From: Pontiella desulfatans
Lineage (GTDB): Bacteria; Verrucomicrobiota; Kiritimatiellia; Kiritimatiellales; Pontiellaceae
DNA length: 64,000 bases
NCBI RefSeq assembly: GCF_900890425.1
Contig: NZ_CAAHFG010000004.1
Location: 552,798 to 616,797 of the forward strand
Reading direction: 5' to 3'
The first letter of the stretch is position 1. Each line of letters starts with the position of its first letter. Below are positions 62,348 through 64,000 of the stretch, piece by piece. Under the pieces are notes generated by a model. That model did no database searches. It was given only the letters and a program-made list of their open reading frames with translations, and was not told where the DNA came from. A program made the position numbers and the translations under genes.

Positions 62348-63580
62348 TTAATGGGTACCCTCTAATTCGGGGGTTGTCAAGGTGGGGAGGCAGTCGGGGA
62401 ACCCGGGTTCCCCGACTGCGGCGGACTCGCCGGTTTTCTTCATTTTTTCGATCTTGCGACGTCGGCGCTGGATGCGATTGCCCAGCTCGAAAGGGTCGAG
62501 CGTTTCGTATTCGCGTTGCAGAGCAGCCTCCTGTTGTTCGCCAAGGATGCCGCTGACCTTCAGGCGGTCAAAGGGCGTGGCGGGGGCATCGTATTTCTTT
62601 TTGTACCGGCTTTTGACGCGAACCTTGCTTTTTAGCTTGAACGAGGGTTTGAAGAAGTTGTTGAGCCGTTCCCAGTCGCGGTAGAGTGCGTTGAGCTCTC
62701 TGATCATGGCCGGGTTGTCGAGCCGGTCGTAGCCGAGCAACTCGCGCACGTGCGTCCAGTTCTTTTGTTCGACATGGGCGTTGTCGTTCTTGTGGTACGG
62801 TCTGCTGCGTGTAAAACAGACGGGCTGTTTGCGTTGCAGGAAGTAGCGCGTGAGATGGTGGTTGAGGAACTCGCTGCCGTTGTCGCAGTCGAAGCCCAGG
62901 ATGGCGAAGGGCAGCTTGTTTTCCACGTCGTGGGTTTGGTGCATCACGCCTTCAGCGCCTTTGTTCCAGACCGCGCGGGTTACCGTCCAGGTGCTTATGA
63001 TGTCCGTATAGGTGATCGACCAGATGAAGTCCCCGCTCATCGATCCGCCACAGTGGGCTACTGTGTCGGCTTCGAGATAGCCGGGCCGGTCGATGTCCTC
63101 GGTGGAGGTGCGGATTGGGATCTGATTCTTGAGCAGCGAGCCGGGCTTGGTACCGGTATTGCGCCTTCGCTGGTACTGCGCTTTGAAGGGTTTGAGCACC
63201 CGGTCGATGCTTGCCGGGCTGATTCTCAGTAGCTTTTCACGGCATTCGGTCGATAGCGGTTCGTAATGTTTTTCATAGTGCTTCAGCCAATGTGGCATAG
63301 CAGGCTTGAGGCGCTTCCCGCACAGTTGTCCAGAACGAAGCCACAGAGTTTTGAGGGTCTTGCGCAATTCAGCAGAGTCGTACTCGCCTTTGCGGCCGCG
63401 TTTGCCCCTGGAGGGCGTAAACGAGTCGTTGAGCAGCTTGGTGGCATGCTTGCGATCATAGCCGCATACCGCGCATACTTCATCGAGCAACCGGGTCTTG
63501 TAGGCCTTTTCCGCGCGCCTATAGCGGCGTTTTTGTACCGCGATGTATTCCATTCTGGTTTCGCAACTCATCTCTTTCAT
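62348..63580 (-). CDS. DDE (rve-type integrase core) transposase
   Basis: 410 residues, apparently intact. N-terminal helix-turn-helix region (RLLDEVCAVCGYDRKHATKLL) and the integrase core: D172 in YLEADTVAHCGG, D233 in FDCDNGSEFLNHH and E271 in KNDNAHVEQKNW, a D-60-D-37-E spacing. SRPYHKNDNAHVEQKNW and DNGSEF are typical of rve-core transposases. I do not assign a named IS family. The single frame contrasts with the two-frame arrangement of IS3. Confidence 0.9.
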   Translation of the reverse strand: MKEMSCETRMEYIAVQKRRYRRAEKAYKTRLLDEVCAVCGYDRKHATKLLNDSFTPSRGKRGRKGEYDSAELRKTLKTLWLRSGQLCGKRLKPAMPHWLKHYEKHYEPLSTECREKLLRISPASIDRVLKPFKAQYQRRRNTGTKPGSLLKNQIPIRTSTEDIDRPGYLEADTVAHCGGSMSGDFIWSITYTDIISTWTVTRAVWNKGAEGVMHQTHDVENKLPFAILGFDCDNGSEFLNHHLTRYFLQRKQPVCFTRSRPYHKNDNAHVEQKNWTHVRELLGYDRLDNPAMIRELNALYRDWERLNNFFKPSFKLKSKVRVKSRYKKKYDAPATPFDRLKVSGILGEQQEAALQREYETLDPFELGNRIQRRRRKIEKMKKTGESAAVGEPGFPDCLPTLTTPELEGTH

Positions 63581-63651
63581 CCTCCCTGTATACAGGGTGT
63601 GATTTTTTGTGAGTCAACGAATCCTTTCCGCCCGCATCCTATCGGATGCTT

Positions 63652-63675
63652 CGGTGTCATTTAATTTGAGGCAAC
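63652..63675. repeat. Right terminal inverted repeat of the IS
   Basis: 24 nt, CGGTGTCATTTAATTTGAGG then CAAC, pairing with the left end at 62291-62315. Confidence 0.9.
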
Positions 63676-63839
63676 TCGTGTAAGCGGTGTTGGTCTGGTG
63701 TTAGTTCAATATTTCCGGGTAAATAGGTATGTTAATACGAGTTTTGTTTTTTTAGGAAATGCGCACGTTGTCGCTAACCCTTGTTTTATATCCGAAACGG
63801 TTTTTAAAGCGTGAGGAATCGGCGTAGGGTTCGCGCCCT

Positions 63840-64000
63840 ATGCAACCCGATGGAACAGAGTCCCGCCCGTTTGGCGGCTGGCGCGAGCTGATGCGGATCG
63901 CCTGGCCGCTGATCATTAATTCCGGCACCTTCGCCGTGCTGAACTTTTGCGACCGGCTGTTTCTTTCGTGGTACGGCGAGGCGGAGTTCCGCGCGTCGTT
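63840..64000 (+). CDS. MATE family transporter, N-terminal part (cut by window end)
   Basis: ATG at 63840 opens a frame that runs to the window edge (53 codons). The translation (ELMRIAWPLIINSGTFAVLN, then FCDRLFLSWYGEAEFRAS) matches the first helix and the D-R-x-FLS-x-YG segment of MATE/NorM exporters, where the usual form is VD-x-x-F-V-G-x-LG. It is the second MATE-like gene of the window and stands on the opposite strand from the first. Confidence 0.75.
   Translation, partial: MQPDGTESRPFGGWRELMRIAWPLIINSGTFAVLNFCDRLFLSWYGEAEFRAS

Larger units (their letters stand above)
62291..63675 (-). mobile_element. Complete insertion sequence of about 1385 bp
   Basis: It is bounded by near-perfect terminal inverted repeats, GTTGCCTCAAAAATAAATGA (first 20 of 25 nt) on the left and the complement of GTTGCCTCAAATTAAATGAC (first 20 of 24 nt) on the right, differing by one indel and one substitution. 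It holds one DDE transposase gene. I see no convincing target duplication next to the ends. Confidence 0.88.

Overview
The window (about 60% GC, genes densely packed, no rRNA or tRNA seen) looks like a chromosome segment of a Gram-negative member of the PVC group, most likely Kiritimatiellota (Pontiella-like). This is an inference. It rests on lipid A genes (lpxI, lpxB), very large secreted proteins built from the T5SS/PEP-CTERM-associated repeat, one protein with a PEP-CTERM-type tail, an ECF sigma factor of the kind common in Planctomycetes and Verrucomicrobia, and many intergenic palindromes.

Layout. 0-1.35 kb: a membrane-anchored ankyrin protein, probably cut by the window edge. 1.4-19.9 kb: three consecutive secreted repeat proteins of 2112, 3245 and 735 residues. 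The middle one ends in an autotransporter beta-barrel; the outer two share a different C-terminal domain. 19.9-24.3 kb: lpxI, lpxB, a PEP-CTERM protein, thyA and folA. 24.3-28.5 kb: an AraC regulator divergent from a short-chain dehydrogenase, a remnant of a phage-type integrase abutting an HMGL-like aldolase, and an azoreductase-like flavoprotein. 28.5-32.3 kb: trpF, gluQ and trpB, interrupted by a PaaX-like (winged helix plus Cas2-like fold) gene bounded by 44-bp palindromes. 32.5-43.4 kb: a Tad/Flp-type pilus locus (pilin-like genes, TadE/TadG-like proteins, cpaB, FHA-cpaF, tadB, tadC, an FHA membrane protein, a PEGA lipoprotein) closed by a strong terminator. 43.6-45.6 kb: a DUF192 protein divergent from yicC-gmk. 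46-57 kb, all on the minus strand: a TetR regulator with two matching operator boxes, a tripartite RND efflux system, a MATE exporter, an internally deleted MscK-type channel gene and an SLC12-like transporter. 57.1-59 kb: an ECF sigma/anti-sigma pair whose anti-sigma carries a His/Cys-rich external domain, flanked by two paralogous small exported Cys-rich peptides. 59.2-62.1 kb: a YibE/F membrane protein and a PhoA-type alkaline phosphatase. 62.3-63.7 kb: a complete insertion sequence with terminal inverted repeats. 63.8 kb to the end: the start of a second MATE-like exporter.

The most unusual thread is the palindromes. At least ten different hairpin-forming repeats lie between genes, and several run into a stop codon. 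Two copies of one 44-bp element give the C-terminal residues EKYIIQHPRS to two unrelated genes, gluQ and the paaX-like gene, and the same element covers the paaX-like start. That gene with its flanking palindromes is the best candidate here for an undescribed mobile or self-regulating unit. The second candidate is the sigma/anti-sigma/Cys-rich-peptide cluster.
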